A stretch of DNA of 31,136 bases from an uncultured Helcococcus sp. (lineage in GTDB: Bacteria > Bacillota > Clostridia > Tissierellales > Peptoniphilaceae), in contig CAMXYZ010000004.1 in the NCBI GenBank assembly GCA_947253305.1, positions 1 through 31,136 of the forward strand, read 5' to 3'. The notes under the pieces were generated by a model. The model did not search any database. It was given only the letters and a program-made list of their open reading frames with translations, and was not told the DNA's origin. Positions 1 to 8,100 of the stretch are shown here, piece by piece (position 1 is the stretch's first letter; every line of letters starts with the position of its first letter). A program made the position numbers and the translations under genes.

Positions 1-7
1 ATGACAT
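1..7 (-). CDS. Start of a further PTS-operon gene (partial, 2 codons)
   Basis: On the minus strand an ATG at 7-5 is followed by TCA, and an AAGGAGGG ribosome site lies 4 nt upstream of the ATG. It begins about 22 nt after the EIIA stop codon. This is almost certainly the next gene of the same operon. By analogy with galactitol/fructose-type PTS operons it would be an EIIB or EIIC subunit, but only Met-Ser can be read here, so identity is inference. Confidence 0.55.
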
Positions 8-29
8 ACTACCCTCCTTATTTTATTTT

Positions 30-491
30 TTAATATATACCATTTTTTTCTAATTCTTCTAAAATTTCTTTTTTATCATCTAATTCTAAAATTTTATTAG
101 CAAAATTTTTGTTTGAAAACAGTTCCATCAACTTTTGAAGAGTTGTTATTTGATCACCAGGATCTTTCATAGCTAACATGAAAACTATTTTTACAGGAAT
201 CTCATTGTTAATATCAGTCATATCAGAAAATAAAATATTATCCTTTAGTGTTGCTAAACATATTTGTGATTCCAAAACGTGTTTAGAATCTGTATGAGGT
301 ATTGCAAATCCAATATTTTTAACCTCTAAACCTGTAGGATATTCTGATTCTCTAGTTAAAACTGCATTTAAGAATGAATCTTTTACACATTCATTACCTA
401 ACAAATCATCTGCCATTATTTTAAGTAAATCTTTTTGATTTTGAACATCCAATTGTGGATGAATTAACGCCTTGTTAAAATACATACTCAC
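30..491 (-). CDS. PTS EIIA component, fructose/galactitol type
   Basis: A 153-residue cytoplasmic phosphocarrier of the PTS_EIIA_2 (mannitol/fructose/galactitol) family. It passes phosphate from HPr to a cognate EIIB. The active-site histidine is His66 in the motif GFAIPHTDS, and the preceding TGLEV segment is typical of GatA-like proteins. The first codon taken is GTG at 491, 8 nt after AGGAG. An in-frame ATG two codons later (485) with GAGGTG just before it is an equally good start and would give 151 residues. The gene begins 1 nt after the stop of the PRD regulator and is followed by the start of another gene at position 7, so it belongs to an operon whose permease lies outside the window. 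Substrate is not determinable. Family call is firm. Confidence 0.9.
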   Translation of the reverse strand: MSMYFNKALIHPQLDVQNQKDLLKIMADDLLGNECVKDSFLNAVLTRESEYPTGLEVKNIGFAIPHTDSKHVLESQICLATLKDNILFSDMTDINNEIPVKIVFMLAMKDPGDQITTLQKLMELFSNKNFANKILELDDKKEILEELEKNGIY

Positions 492-492
492 C

Positions 493-2439
493 TCATATTC
501 TCCTAAATTTTTCTAATAAATCTATCTTTGTATTACTTTTAACTAATTCTTTAACTTTACTTACTGAATTAATTTTTTTATATATTGTATCTACTACAAA
601 TCGTATATCGTTTATATCGTCATGACTAAAGTTAATAAAAATTACTAAAGATGTCTTTATACCATCCCAATCTATTGGTTTGTCTAAAGTACATATAGCT
701 ATATGAGTTTTTTTCACAGTTTTTGGACTTGCATGCGGTAATGCAACACCATATTCTAATGCTGTAATTCCCATTTTCTCTCTTGCAAGAATTGATTGAA
801 TATATGAACTTTTAACCAAGTTTACACCCTCTAAATAACTACCTATATTGTTTATTAAGTCATTTTTATTAGCAAACTTTTCTTTAATAAAAATAGTTTC
901 AGTAGTTAAAAGTTCCTCAAATGTTTTTATCATATTAGTAGATTTATTTCTTTTATTTATCTTTTTTGTGAACTTTTTATTAAAAGTTTTAGTATATTCC
1001 GATATGATTCTTATATAGTCATCGTTATTTACAACAGGATTTACTAAAACATATGGAATTTCCAAGTTTAAAAAATCTAGATTAATTGACGTTATAATAA
1101 AATCTACATCGTGCAAACTGTTATTTGCTAAATATTCTATTGTTTTAATTGATATATTATCTTCTTCTGGTAAAAACACTCTCACCCTATTGTAAATTAA
1201 CTGTGCACAGGAAACGCCATATTGACAAATTATCAAAATATTATTTGCTTTTTTTAAAGCTTCTATTTGTATTTGAAAATAAATTAATATTAAAGATATC
1301 TCGTCATCATTTAATTTTATATTAAAGTGATCTTCTAATATGTTTACAGAATAGTGTAAAACACTGAACAAACTTTTATACTGTTCACGTAAGCTTTTCA
1401 AGAGAGGGTTTTGAATATGGATACCTAATTTTAATCTTAAAATCATAGCAGATATATGATAAGTTAAAGTACCTACAAATTCATCATTTTTAATAAAGTT
1501 AACGCCTTCTATCTTCCCCATTTGCTCTATAAACTTATTTATTACTCTAGTGTTAAATGAGTTGTTTATTATTTGGCTATCAACTAGTCTATGAGCAAAT
1601 AAATGTTTTTTAATATATAAAACATCATATTTTGTAAACTCTATACCTAGATCTTGTTCTAAAAATTCTATAAAGTTTATTACAGTATTCTCTTCATAAT
1701 TATCAACTTCATCATTATTAAACTCCATTTCTTTTTCAATATGAAAATCGAGTTTTGCTCTAGAACAAAGAACTATAACTGATGTTAAAAAAGATTGAAT
1801 ATAATAATCTGGAAGATTTGCTATTAAACTTTCATTTTTAATAAATAATTCTTCATAAATTTTATTAACAATAGTTTCCTCAAAAAAAGTTAATTGAACT
1901 TCTTTAATAGAATTTAAAAATGTTGTATCGTTACAGTAATGAAATATTATTTCAATGAGTGAGCGCTGGATATTTATTTCTTCACCAATTATTATGATTC
2001 CAGTTGAATTAGATATAGTTTCAGAACCGTAATCTTTAATCAATTTATTAATTGTCTTTATATCATTATAAATTGATGTTTTACTTACCATATACTCTTC
2101 TGATAGATTGTCTAATGTAACATCATTTTTAGTTAAATAAAGTTGTTTTATAATAAATATTCTTCTATTTTCAGTAGAATATTTATCTGCATCTATCTTC
2201 TTCTTTAATTCATTTTCCAAATTAATTAAATCATTTTCACTTTCACTACTTATATTTATACCTTTTGAAGGTATGTTAACTATCTCAACATTATGTTTCT
2301 TTGCTATGGTTTTTATATTTTCTATATCACTAAATATAGTTTTTCTAGAAACTTGTAAATATTTACTAATTTTCTCAGATGAAATTGGACCATCATGTGA
2401 AGATAGTATTTTCAGTATTTTAAGTTGTCTTTCAATCAT
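493..2439 (-). CDS. PRD-domain transcriptional regulator with fused EIIB and EIIA domains (LicR/MtlR type)
   Basis: A 648-residue activator/antiterminator-family regulator controlled by PTS phosphorylation. Order of domains: N-terminal HTH_11 (about 1-60), a second Mga-like HTH (about 85-145), PRD1 (about 180-290), PRD2 (about 300-395), EIIB-Gat-like (about 398-490) with phosphorylatable Cys405 in CQYGVSC, and EIIA-like (about 510-645) with His569 in ALPHASP. PRD2 keeps the YHISAMILRL and NPLL motifs, but the second histidine usually seen near its end appears replaced (IYFQIQIE where a His is common). The start chosen is the ATG at 2439, preceded by AAAGGAGGGG; an in-frame start 19 codons upstream has no ribosome site. 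It overlaps no other gene, and its EIIA partner starts 1 nt downstream. It probably senses the PTS encoded leftward, though control of the murQP operon cannot be excluded. Confidence 0.88.
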   Translation of the reverse strand: MIERQLKILKILSSHDGPISSEKISKYLQVSRKTIFSDIENIKTIAKKHNVEIVNIPSKGINISSESENDLINLENELKKKIDADKYSTENRRIFIIKQLYLTKNDVTLDNLSEEYMVSKTSIYNDIKTINKLIKDYGSETISNSTGIIIIGEEINIQRSLIEIIFHYCNDTTFLNSIKEVQLTFFEETIVNKIYEELFIKNESLIANLPDYYIQSFLTSVIVLCSRAKLDFHIEKEMEFNNDEVDNYEENTVINFIEFLEQDLGIEFTKYDVLYIKKHLFAHRLVDSQIINNSFNTRVINKFIEQMGKIEGVNFIKNDEFVGTLTYHISAMILRLKLGIHIQNPLLKSLREQYKSLFSVLHYSVNILEDHFNIKLNDDEISLILIYFQIQIEALKKANNILIICQYGVSCAQLIYNRVRVFLPEEDNISIKTIEYLANNSLHDVDFIITSINLDFLNLEIPYVLVNPVVNNDDYIRIISEYTKTFNKKFTKKINKRNKSTNMIKTFEELLTTETIFIKEKFANKNDLINNIGSYLEGVNLVKSSYIQSILAREKMGITALEYGVALPHASPKTVKKTHIAICTLDKPIDWDGIKTSLVIFINFSHDDINDIRFVVDTIYKKINSVSKVKELVKSNTKIDLLEKFRRI

Positions 2440-2508
2440 TCCCCCCTCCTTTACTATATTATAGATATCTATTAATTCACATTTTATTACACACAAGTGT
2501 TTATAGCA

Positions 2509-2537
2509 ATTACATATATATCAACATGTATTGTAAA
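2509..2537 (-). promoter_or_regulatory. Candidate promoter of the PRD regulator/PTS operon
   Basis: Read on the minus strand, TTTACA (2537-2532) and TGTAAT (2514-2509) are separated by 17 nt, about 70 nt upstream of the regulator ATG at 2439. It is the best sigma-A-like match in the gap between the esterase terminator and the regulator. The match is modest and AT-rich background makes chance hits likely. Confidence 0.4.
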
Positions 2538-2572
2538 CTCTTTTGTAATGTATTTTGAATTTCTAAAATACA

Positions 2573-2610
2573 TAAAAAATCAGAGACAAATGTTACTAAA
2601 TGTCTCTGAT
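2573..2610 (-). terminator. Intrinsic terminator of the murQ-murP-esterase transcript
   Basis: A perfect 10-bp inverted repeat, ATCAGAGACA (2579-2588) and TGTCTCTGAT (2601-2610) with a 12-nt loop, is followed on the minus strand by a run of T (complement of A at 2574-2579). It lies about 83 nt after the esterase stop codon and isolates that operon from the regulator promoter. A short T run on the plus strand 12 nt to the right is too far away to make it clearly bidirectional. Confidence 0.8.
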
Positions 2611-2692
2611 CTAAAGTCCGATTTTTTTAAATTATAAAATATAAGAATATTAAAGATGAATAATATCTATTTGATTTATTTTTAGCCTCATC

Positions 2693-3598
2693 TTAAATAT
2701 CATTCTCAAACATATATTTAATTTGTTCGTCCCAGAACTTCCAATTGTGTTCGCCTTCTAGGATTCTTTCGTTGATATTAATATCATTTTTAACTTTTTC
2801 TAGGAATGAATTAACGTCTTCAATTAATACAACTTCATCTTCTTTACCTGCATATAGGTAAACTTCAATATCTCTTAGTTTATCTTTATTATTTTCAAAA
2901 TTTGTTAAAGGATGATAACTCATATATCCTTCTTTATCAAATTGACCATCTTTGTAGAATATTTTCCACTTTCCTATCCCTACTGAAGTGTCTAATTCTT
3001 CAGCTACTACTGGTGATAATGCATATCCTTTTGAGAATACATCACTATGTTTGAACATGAAGTTTAGTGTTCCATATCCACCCATAGATATACCAGATAC
3101 ATATCTATTTGATTTGTCTATGTTTATATTATGCATTTTTTCAAAGGTTGGTATTAAATCTTCAATAATTGCTGATTCCATATCGATGTTTTTATCGATG
3201 TAGAATGAATTGAAGCCATCAACAAATACAACTATCATTTTTTCGTCATGTTTACTATTATATTCATTTAAATAATCTACTACACCAGTTAGTGCGTTGA
3301 AATTTGTATGATTACCATATGCTCCATGAAGCATATACATAACTTTTACATTATTTGGATCAAATTCATCTGGTATATAGCTAGAAACATTCCAGTCTAG
3401 TTTTAGATTTTCTGACCAAATAGTTGTTGAACTATATTTACCAACAGCTTGTACTTCTTTTTCAGTTTCTTGTTCTGTTTCAATATTTGTTTCGGTTTCT
3501 GTAATTGTTTCTTCAATTGTCTTGTCTACATTATCCTTTGTGCAGGCTGATAGTAAGAACATACTTGCTAATAAAAATATTAATAATTTTCTTTTCAT
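2693..3598 (-). CDS. Surface lipoprotein esterase (putative esterase/esterase D-like alpha-beta hydrolase)
   Basis: A 301-residue lipoprotein. Residues 1-19 form a lipoprotein signal peptide with lipobox LSAC (Cys19). Then comes a Thr/Glu-rich linker (about 20-50) and an alpha/beta-hydrolase of the PF00756 esterase family. Visible features are the oxyanion-type motif MLHGAYGNH (89-97), the nucleophile elbow SGISMGGYG with Ser171, a likely acid Asp254 in GKEDEV, and His284 in GEHNW. The ATG at 3598 is chosen because GGAGGAAATT precedes it; the in-frame ATG four codons earlier is itself part of that ribosome site. The gene is last in the murQ-murP operon, behind a hairpin that may lower its expression. 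Substrate is unknown. Removal of acyl groups from cell-wall glycans is a possible role suggested only by context. A generic carboxylesterase is the alternative. Confidence 0.82.
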   Translation of the reverse strand: MKRKLLIFLLASMFLLSACTKDNVDKTIEETITETETNIETEQETEKEVQAVGKYSSTTIWSENLKLDWNVSSYIPDEFDPNNVKVMYMLHGAYGNHTNFNALTGVVDYLNEYNSKHDEKMIVVFVDGFNSFYIDKNIDMESAIIEDLIPTFEKMHNINIDKSNRYVSGISMGGYGTLNFMFKHSDVFSKGYALSPVVAEELDTSVGIGKWKIFYKDGQFDKEGYMSYHPLTNFENNKDKLRDIEVYLYAGKEDEVVLIEDVNSFLEKVKNDININERILEGEHNWKFWDEQIKYMFENDI

Positions 3599-3626
3599 AA
3601 TTTCCTCCATTTATTTTTTCCTATAT

Positions 3627-3653
3627 GTAAAAAGGCAGAATTTCTTCTGCCTT
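3627..3653 (-). terminator. Internal terminator/attenuator between murP and the esterase
   Basis: A perfect 9-bp inverted repeat, AAGGCAGAA (3632-3640) and TTCTGCCTT (3645-3653) with a 4-nt loop, is followed on the minus strand by five T. It starts 9 nt after the murP stop and lies about 30 nt before the esterase ATG. That leaves no room for a separate promoter, so the esterase probably depends on readthrough. Confidence 0.75.
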
Positions 3654-3661
3654 CATTTTTG

Positions 3662-5095
3662 TTATACATTCAATACATCTTCGTCTTTTATAGCTATTGA
3701 TGTGATTATGAATCCCATGATGTATGAAATTACTAATCCAAGGAAGTAGTATAACATCTTGTCTGTACCTTGCATTAATGGAATAGCTACTAATCCGGAT
3801 GGTCCCCATGCTGCTGCAGTTACTTGCATTAGCATTACAAAAGCTCCACCAAATCCAGCACCTAGTCCTGCTGTTATGAATGGTTTAAACATTGGTAATG
3901 TAACACCGTAGATTAATGGTTCACCTACTCCTAAGAATCCTGCTGGTAAAGCACCATTTATAACTTTAACCAATTTATCATTATTAAGTTTTTTAGCTTT
4001 TAGATAAATTGCTAATGCTGCACCAACTTGTCCTGCACCTGCCATAGCTAATACTGGGAATAATGAAACTCCACCTAATTGTTCTAATTGAACTACATAT
4101 ATAGCGATTAAACCGTGATGCAATCCCATCAATACCATTGGTAAGAATACTGCTGCTAATACGAAACCACTGATTATTCTTACTACTTCACTTTCTGAAT
4201 TTATAATTACTGATAATGCTGATACTAAACCATCACTTAGGAATCCTGCCACTGGCATTATTGCAAACACCATTAGTAAACCTGTTACTAAGATTGATAC
4301 AAATGGTGTGATAATTAAGTCTAGTACATCTGGAACTCTCTTTCTTAGTCCTTTTTCAACTTTTGATAAGATCCATACGGCGAAGATAACACCTATAATA
4401 CCACCCTTACCTGTTGTAAGAACTGATTCTAAAGGAACTTCTTCATTAAATAGTCCAATGATCTTTGAAATTTCAACAATGTTAGCACCTATACTGATAG
4501 CACCAATCATACCACCAAGTGCTGGTGTTGCACCAAATACTTCTGCTGATCTAATACCTGTGAAGATTGCGAAGTAACCTAGGAATGCTCCACCAAATAG
4601 ACCAAAGATTAATTGAACTATCTTCCATGATTCAGGAACTGTATTTTGTTCGATTAATTGTCCTACTAATTGACCAAAACCAAAGAATAATCCACCTGCG
4701 ATTATTGCTGGAATTAATGGAATAAATATATTAGAGATTAATTTTAATCCTCTCTTTAGTGCATTATCTTTTTGTCCAGCTTGAATGTCCGCTTTATTCT
4801 TTTTCCAAGCTTCGTCATCATCTATTACTGCATTTGCATTTCTTTGAATATTAAAATATTCAATTGCTTCATCAGTAACTTTTTTCGCTTTACCTGGACC
4901 TAAAACTACTTGATATAGTTCTCCTTCTTTCATGAGACCAAGAACTCCGTCAATATTTTTTAATTTTTCTTCATCTACTTTAGATGTGTCTCTAATATTT
5001 GCACGCATTCTAGTCATACAATTAAATGTATTTTCAATATTGTCCTTACCACCTAGAGCTTCGACAATACTTTTAGCTAAATCTAAATTACTCAT
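3662..5095 (-). CDS. murP: N-acetylmuramic acid-type PTS permease, EIIBC
   Basis: A 477-residue membrane PTS permease of the glucose/sucrose superfamily. The N-terminal EIIB domain (1 to about 80) has the phosphocysteine Cys26 in FNCMTRMR. A linker leads to EIIC (about 115-475), which has multiple hydrophobic helices beginning at ISNIFIPLIPAI and the conserved substrate-region motif GVGEPLIYG. No EIIA domain is fused, as in E. coli MurP (about 474 residues), so phosphate must come from another EIIA. It starts 9 nt after the murQ stop, with an AGGAGG-like site, so the two are co-transcribed. The pairing with MurQ argues for MurNAc uptake as MurNAc-6-phosphate. The related sucrose/trehalose permeases are the alternative on sequence alone. 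Confidence in MurP rests mainly on context. Confidence 0.87.
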   Translation of the reverse strand: MSNLDLAKSIVEALGGKDNIENTFNCMTRMRANIRDTSKVDEEKLKNIDGVLGLMKEGELYQVVLGPGKAKKVTDEAIEYFNIQRNANAVIDDDEAWKKNKADIQAGQKDNALKRGLKLISNIFIPLIPAIIAGGLFFGFGQLVGQLIEQNTVPESWKIVQLIFGLFGGAFLGYFAIFTGIRSAEVFGATPALGGMIGAISIGANIVEISKIIGLFNEEVPLESVLTTGKGGIIGVIFAVWILSKVEKGLRKRVPDVLDLIITPFVSILVTGLLMVFAIMPVAGFLSDGLVSALSVIINSESEVVRIISGFVLAAVFLPMVLMGLHHGLIAIYVVQLEQLGGVSLFPVLAMAGAGQVGAALAIYLKAKKLNNDKLVKVINGALPAGFLGVGEPLIYGVTLPMFKPFITAGLGAGFGGAFVMLMQVTAAAWGPSGLVAIPLMQGTDKMLYYFLGLVISYIMGFIITSIAIKDEDVLNV

Positions 5096-5104
5096 AAATT
5101 CCTC

Positions 5105-5995
5105 CTATTTTATTTTATGAATATATCCATGTGCTTTTTCTAAAGCATCTTCAGCCTCTTTTTTATTTAAATTAAATAGTATCATTACAATCGCTAGTTT
5201 TACATGACCATTAGCTTGTTCTAGCTTTTCTTTAGCAATCTCATCGCTACATCCAGTGACTTCTTTAATTATATTTAGCCCTCTTACTGAAAGTTTTTTA
5301 TTCGATAATTTCAAATCAACCATATAATTTTTATAAACTTTACCAATTTCCTTCATACTAATTGTACTAATCATATTTAATACAAATTTTGTAGCAGTCC
5401 CTGCTTTTAATCTCGTGGATCCAGTTAAAACTTCAGGTCCAGGAACTACTTCTACTGGAAATTTACTAATTTTTCCTATTTCACTCTCAGTGGTACATGC
5501 TATGGAACCAGTAACAGCTCCTATTGAATTTGCATATTCAATTCCACCAATTACATATGGTGTTCTACCACTTGCAGCAATTCCGATTACTACATCTTTG
5601 TCAGTCAGATTTATTTTCTTTAAATCTGCTTCACCTTCAGATGTTCTATCTTCAGCACCTTCTTCTGCTTTTACAAAAGCATTTTCTCCCCCAGCTATAA
5701 GTCCAGTTACGACATCGTAATCTACACCAAAAGTAGGAGGACATTCTACAGCATCTAATAATCCTAATCTTCCACTAGTACCGGCACCCATATAAATGAT
5801 TCTTCCGCCATTTTTCAGTGCCTTGCTTGTTTGTTCAATCAATTTTTCAATATTATCAAACTGATCTTTTATACATTCAACAGTATTAAAATCTTCTTCG
5901 TTCATAAATTCAATAGAATCACGAATTGACATCTCACTAAAGTTTACAGATCTTGGATTACTAACTTCTGTACTTATTTTGCTTAAATCTATCAT
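5105..5995 (-). CDS. murQ: N-acetylmuramic acid 6-phosphate etherase
   Basis: A 296-residue SIS-domain lyase, close to the usual length (E. coli 298). It cleaves the D-lactyl ether of MurNAc-6-phosphate to give GlcNAc-6-phosphate and D-lactate in the cytoplasm. The signature GAGTSGRLG (70-78) is followed by VECPPTF with Glu84 and by EEGAED with Glu115, which match the two catalytic glutamates of the family. GIAASGRTP and KAGTATKF are also present. The ATG at 5995 follows AGGAGGTG at ideal spacing. It is the first gene of the murQ-murP-esterase operon and has a promoter with a cre-like operator upstream. No murR (RpiR-type) regulator, nagA or nagB gene is in the window, so later steps lie elsewhere. 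Confidence 0.97.
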   Translation of the reverse strand: MIDLSKISTEVSNPRSVNFSEMSIRDSIEFMNEEDFNTVECIKDQFDNIEKLIEQTSKALKNGGRIIYMGAGTSGRLGLLDAVECPPTFGVDYDVVTGLIAGGENAFVKAEEGAEDRTSEGEADLKKINLTDKDVVIGIAASGRTPYVIGGIEYANSIGAVTGSIACTTESEIGKISKFPVEVVPGPEVLTGSTRLKAGTATKFVLNMISTISMKEIGKVYKNYMVDLKLSNKKLSVRGLNIIKEVTGCSDEIAKEKLEQANGHVKLAIVMILFNLNKKEAEDALEKAHGYIHKIK

Positions 5996-6017
5996 CTACA
6001 CCTCCTCTCTTGATTTA

Positions 6018-6046
6018 AATATATATGAAATCGTAATCATTTACAA
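6018..6046 (-). promoter_or_regulatory. murQ operon promoter with cre-like operator
   Basis: On the minus strand TTGTAA (6046-6041) and TATATT (6023-6018) are 17 nt apart, about 25 nt upstream of the murQ ATG. Inside the spacer lies TGAAATCGTAATCA (plus strand 6026-6039), one mismatch from the CcpA cre consensus TGWNANCGNTNWCA. An operator in this place should block RNA polymerase. A MurR-type or PRD-controlled site is the alternative. This 309-nt gap (5996-6304) otherwise holds only the hairpin at 6202-6229; I see no gene in it. Confidence 0.55.
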
Positions 6047-6201
6047 TAGCGCATCGATATTTTGTAATAAAGTTTCATAACTTGTAATTTATAAGTTTAA
6101 TTTTATTGTTTCGTAGAATACATATGAATACTACTCTGTTTTTAATAAGGTACTACAGTTTTAATTAATGCTTATAAATGTTTCTTGTTATTTAAAATTA
6201 A

Positions 6202-6229
6202 TCTGGATACAGCATTTGCTATATCCAGA
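6202..6229 (-). terminator. Probable terminator of the AmiE-like gene
   Basis: An inverted repeat TCTGGATA (6202-6209) and TATCCAGA (6222-6229) continues after one mismatch into AGC/GCT around an ATTT tip. On the minus strand it is followed by TTAATTTT, a broken T run. It sits 75 nt after the stop of the serine hydrolase gene. The stem is convincing; the tail is weak. Confidence 0.6.
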
Positions 6230-6304
6230 CTAATACATCTTTTTCATCATGGAACAATTAGTATATTATTTTAAGGAAAAAACATCACTGGCATCAAATT
6301 AATA

Positions 6305-7909
6305 CTATTTATCCATAATAGTGATTCTATTAAGATCTTGTTCTCTTGTTGGTTCTAAATCTTTAATAAGTTTTTGAATCTTTTCTGATTCTAAATATGT
6401 CTTTAGAGTGTCACTCTTCTTTGCCCTATTTTCTAATACATCTAGAAGTGATCTAATTGTATTTCTCTTAGATGGTAACTCTTCATTAAGATCATCCACA
6501 TAATCAGCTTCAATGATTTGTATTAGTACTTCATCTACATTTTTATCATCTGCTAGTCCCAATCCCCTATAGATAAGTTCTGAAACTAATCCATAGGAAC
6601 TTATATTACTATTAATATTGTAAAAATCATTTGTTCCTGGAGTCATCAAAGGTGTGTTTCTAGCATTTGTATTTAATGATAATGTAAGCTTATTAACTTT
6701 ATCTATCATTGTATTTGTACCAGTCCAACCTGTGTGACCTATTGTTCCAGCTGGAGCAAAATCTGAATACCAAGTTGCAGCTCCACCTTCTTCACTCTTT
6801 CTTCTCCAACCGCCATTAGCTTGTGTATGCCATGGTGAAACTTCTGTAAACTTATCGATAGCTTCTTTATCAAATAGTTTAACACCATTTAATTCGCCAT
6901 CATTAATCATAGCTTGTGCTAAATATGCAATTTCTTTTGCAGAACCGAATAATCCAGCGTGTCCAGAAACTCCGCCCATTGAATAATAAGCTTTTTCGTC
7001 ATGTACTTCCCCATTTACAATTGTAGTTCTTACATTGTTAAAGATTATTTTACCGTCTCTGGTATTACCATTTAATTCAGAAGATGATAATTCATCTGTT
7101 TTAAATCCTGCGGCTTGAGGATTATAGGTTATTCTGTTTAATTTTAATGGTTTGTAGAAGTTTTCTGTAACATATTCTTCTAAAGGCATACCACTTAATT
7201 TTTCTACAATAAATCCTGCTAACATCATATCCGCGTCTGAATATGCCCATTCAGTATCAGGTTCAGTTTGAAGTGGTGTCTTCATAACCATTTCAAAAGT
7301 TGTTTTTCTATCTTGTGAGTACAAATCATTTTTACCATTTTTAATTTGATCTACTTCGTCAAATTTTTCATTGTGATATTGTGGGTCTGGAGCAAATCCT
7401 GCTCTATGACTTAATACCATTCTCACATCTATATTATCTTTCCAACCATTTTCATTTGCATAATCTAAAAATTCTGGAAATATTTCTGAAATCTTAGTAT
7501 CTAAGGATACTTTTCCTTCTGATGCTAATTTTTGTAATGCATAAACTGTTGAATACATTTTTGTATTACTTGCTAAATCGAATAATGTATTTTCAGTTAC
7601 TTTAACTCTTTCATTTTTTGGAAGAACTTCAAAGTCTCCAAAAATTACATTTTCTTTATCATCAAACTTATTTTTGTAGTTGTTTATGTAACCATAGGAA
7701 CTATTTTTAATTAATTTCCCATCTTTATATACTGCTAATTGAGCACCTGATAAACCGTACTCATTTTCTGAAGCAACCAATTCATCTAATAATTCTATAA
7801 ATTCAGGATGTTCGAAATTACTATTTTCATTATTCCTAAATATAAAGAATAGAGCCAATGCTACAACAAGCACAAGTGCTAAAATTGATAGTGTTCTTTT
7901 TTTAGACAT
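6305..7909 (-). CDS. Membrane-anchored S12-family serine hydrolase, AmiE/YbbE-like (N-acetylmuramyl-L-alanine amidase or PBP4*-like)
   Basis: A 534-residue extracellular enzyme with an N-terminal signal anchor (about 6-24). The beta-lactamase/PBP4* fold shows all three active-site elements: SNTK with Ser114 and Lys117, YSD at 223-225, and HTG at 392-394. The conserved stretch GVSGHAGLFG lies at 313-322. The C-terminal 90 residues are charged and helical. In Bacillus subtilis the related AmiE (YbbE) is encoded in the murQ-murR-murP locus and frees MurNAc from peptides. Position next to murQP and the shared operator support that role, but a D-Ala-D-Ala carboxypeptidase or esterase cannot be ruled out. 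The ATG at 7909 has no ribosome site nearby; AGGAG lies about 30 nt upstream and no other in-frame start fits it. Confidence 0.8.
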   Translation of the reverse strand: MSKKRTLSILALVLVVALALFFIFRNNENSNFEHPEFIELLDELVASENEYGLSGAQLAVYKDGKLIKNSSYGYINNYKNKFDDKENVIFGDFEVLPKNERVKVTENTLFDLASNTKMYSTVYALQKLASEGKVSLDTKISEIFPEFLDYANENGWKDNIDVRMVLSHRAGFAPDPQYHNEKFDEVDQIKNGKNDLYSQDRKTTFEMVMKTPLQTEPDTEWAYSDADMMLAGFIVEKLSGMPLEEYVTENFYKPLKLNRITYNPQAAGFKTDELSSSELNGNTRDGKIIFNNVRTTIVNGEVHDEKAYYSMGGVSGHAGLFGSAKEIAYLAQAMINDGELNGVKLFDKEAIDKFTEVSPWHTQANGGWRRKSEEGGAATWYSDFAPAGTIGHTGWTGTNTMIDKVNKLTLSLNTNARNTPLMTPGTNDFYNINSNISSYGLVSELIYRGLGLADDKNVDEVLIQIIEADYVDDLNEELPSKRNTIRSLLDVLENRAKKSDTLKTYLESEKIQKLIKDLEPTREQDLNRITIMDK

Positions 7910-7971
7910 TTTGTTTTCAGAGATTGTAGTCTTTACTTTCTCCTAATTCCTCCTTTGTTTATTTCACCTTT

Positions 7972-8000
7972 ATTATATTACGATTGGAAATCGCTTTCAA
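7972..8000 (-). promoter_or_regulatory. Promoter of the AmiE-like gene with cre-like operator
   Basis: On the minus strand TTGAAA (8000-7995) and TATAAT (7977-7972) are 17 nt apart, a near-consensus promoter. GGAAATCGCTTTCA (plus strand 7986-7999), 13 of 14 positions of an extended cre consensus, overlaps the -35 and spacer. Nearly symmetrical flanks (CGATT to the left, AATCG to the right) extend the palindrome. The core GAAATCG..TCA is shared with the murQ promoter operator. Confidence 0.7.
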
Positions 8001-8073
8001 TCGTATTTCGTCTTTTGTAATTTTGTTTAACAAAATGAAATAAATATTAATTTTCTCATTTTTCTTCCTTTAC

Positions 8074-8082
8074 TGATATAAT
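8074..8082 (+). promoter_or_regulatory. Extended -10 promoter of the UvrD-like helicase
   Basis: TGATATAAT at 8074-8082 is a perfect TGnTATAAT extended -10 element; no good -35 lies 16-18 nt upstream. Transcription would start near 8089, so the AAGGAG ribosome site at 8090-8094 would be at the very 5' end of the mRNA. Confidence 0.6.
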
Positions 8083-8100
8083 TAAATACAAGGAGTTGTT

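Noticed and set aside
3621..3809. 62-codon minus-strand frame overlapping the murP end
   Set aside because: It overlaps murP in another frame, spans the internal hairpin and has no ribosome site.
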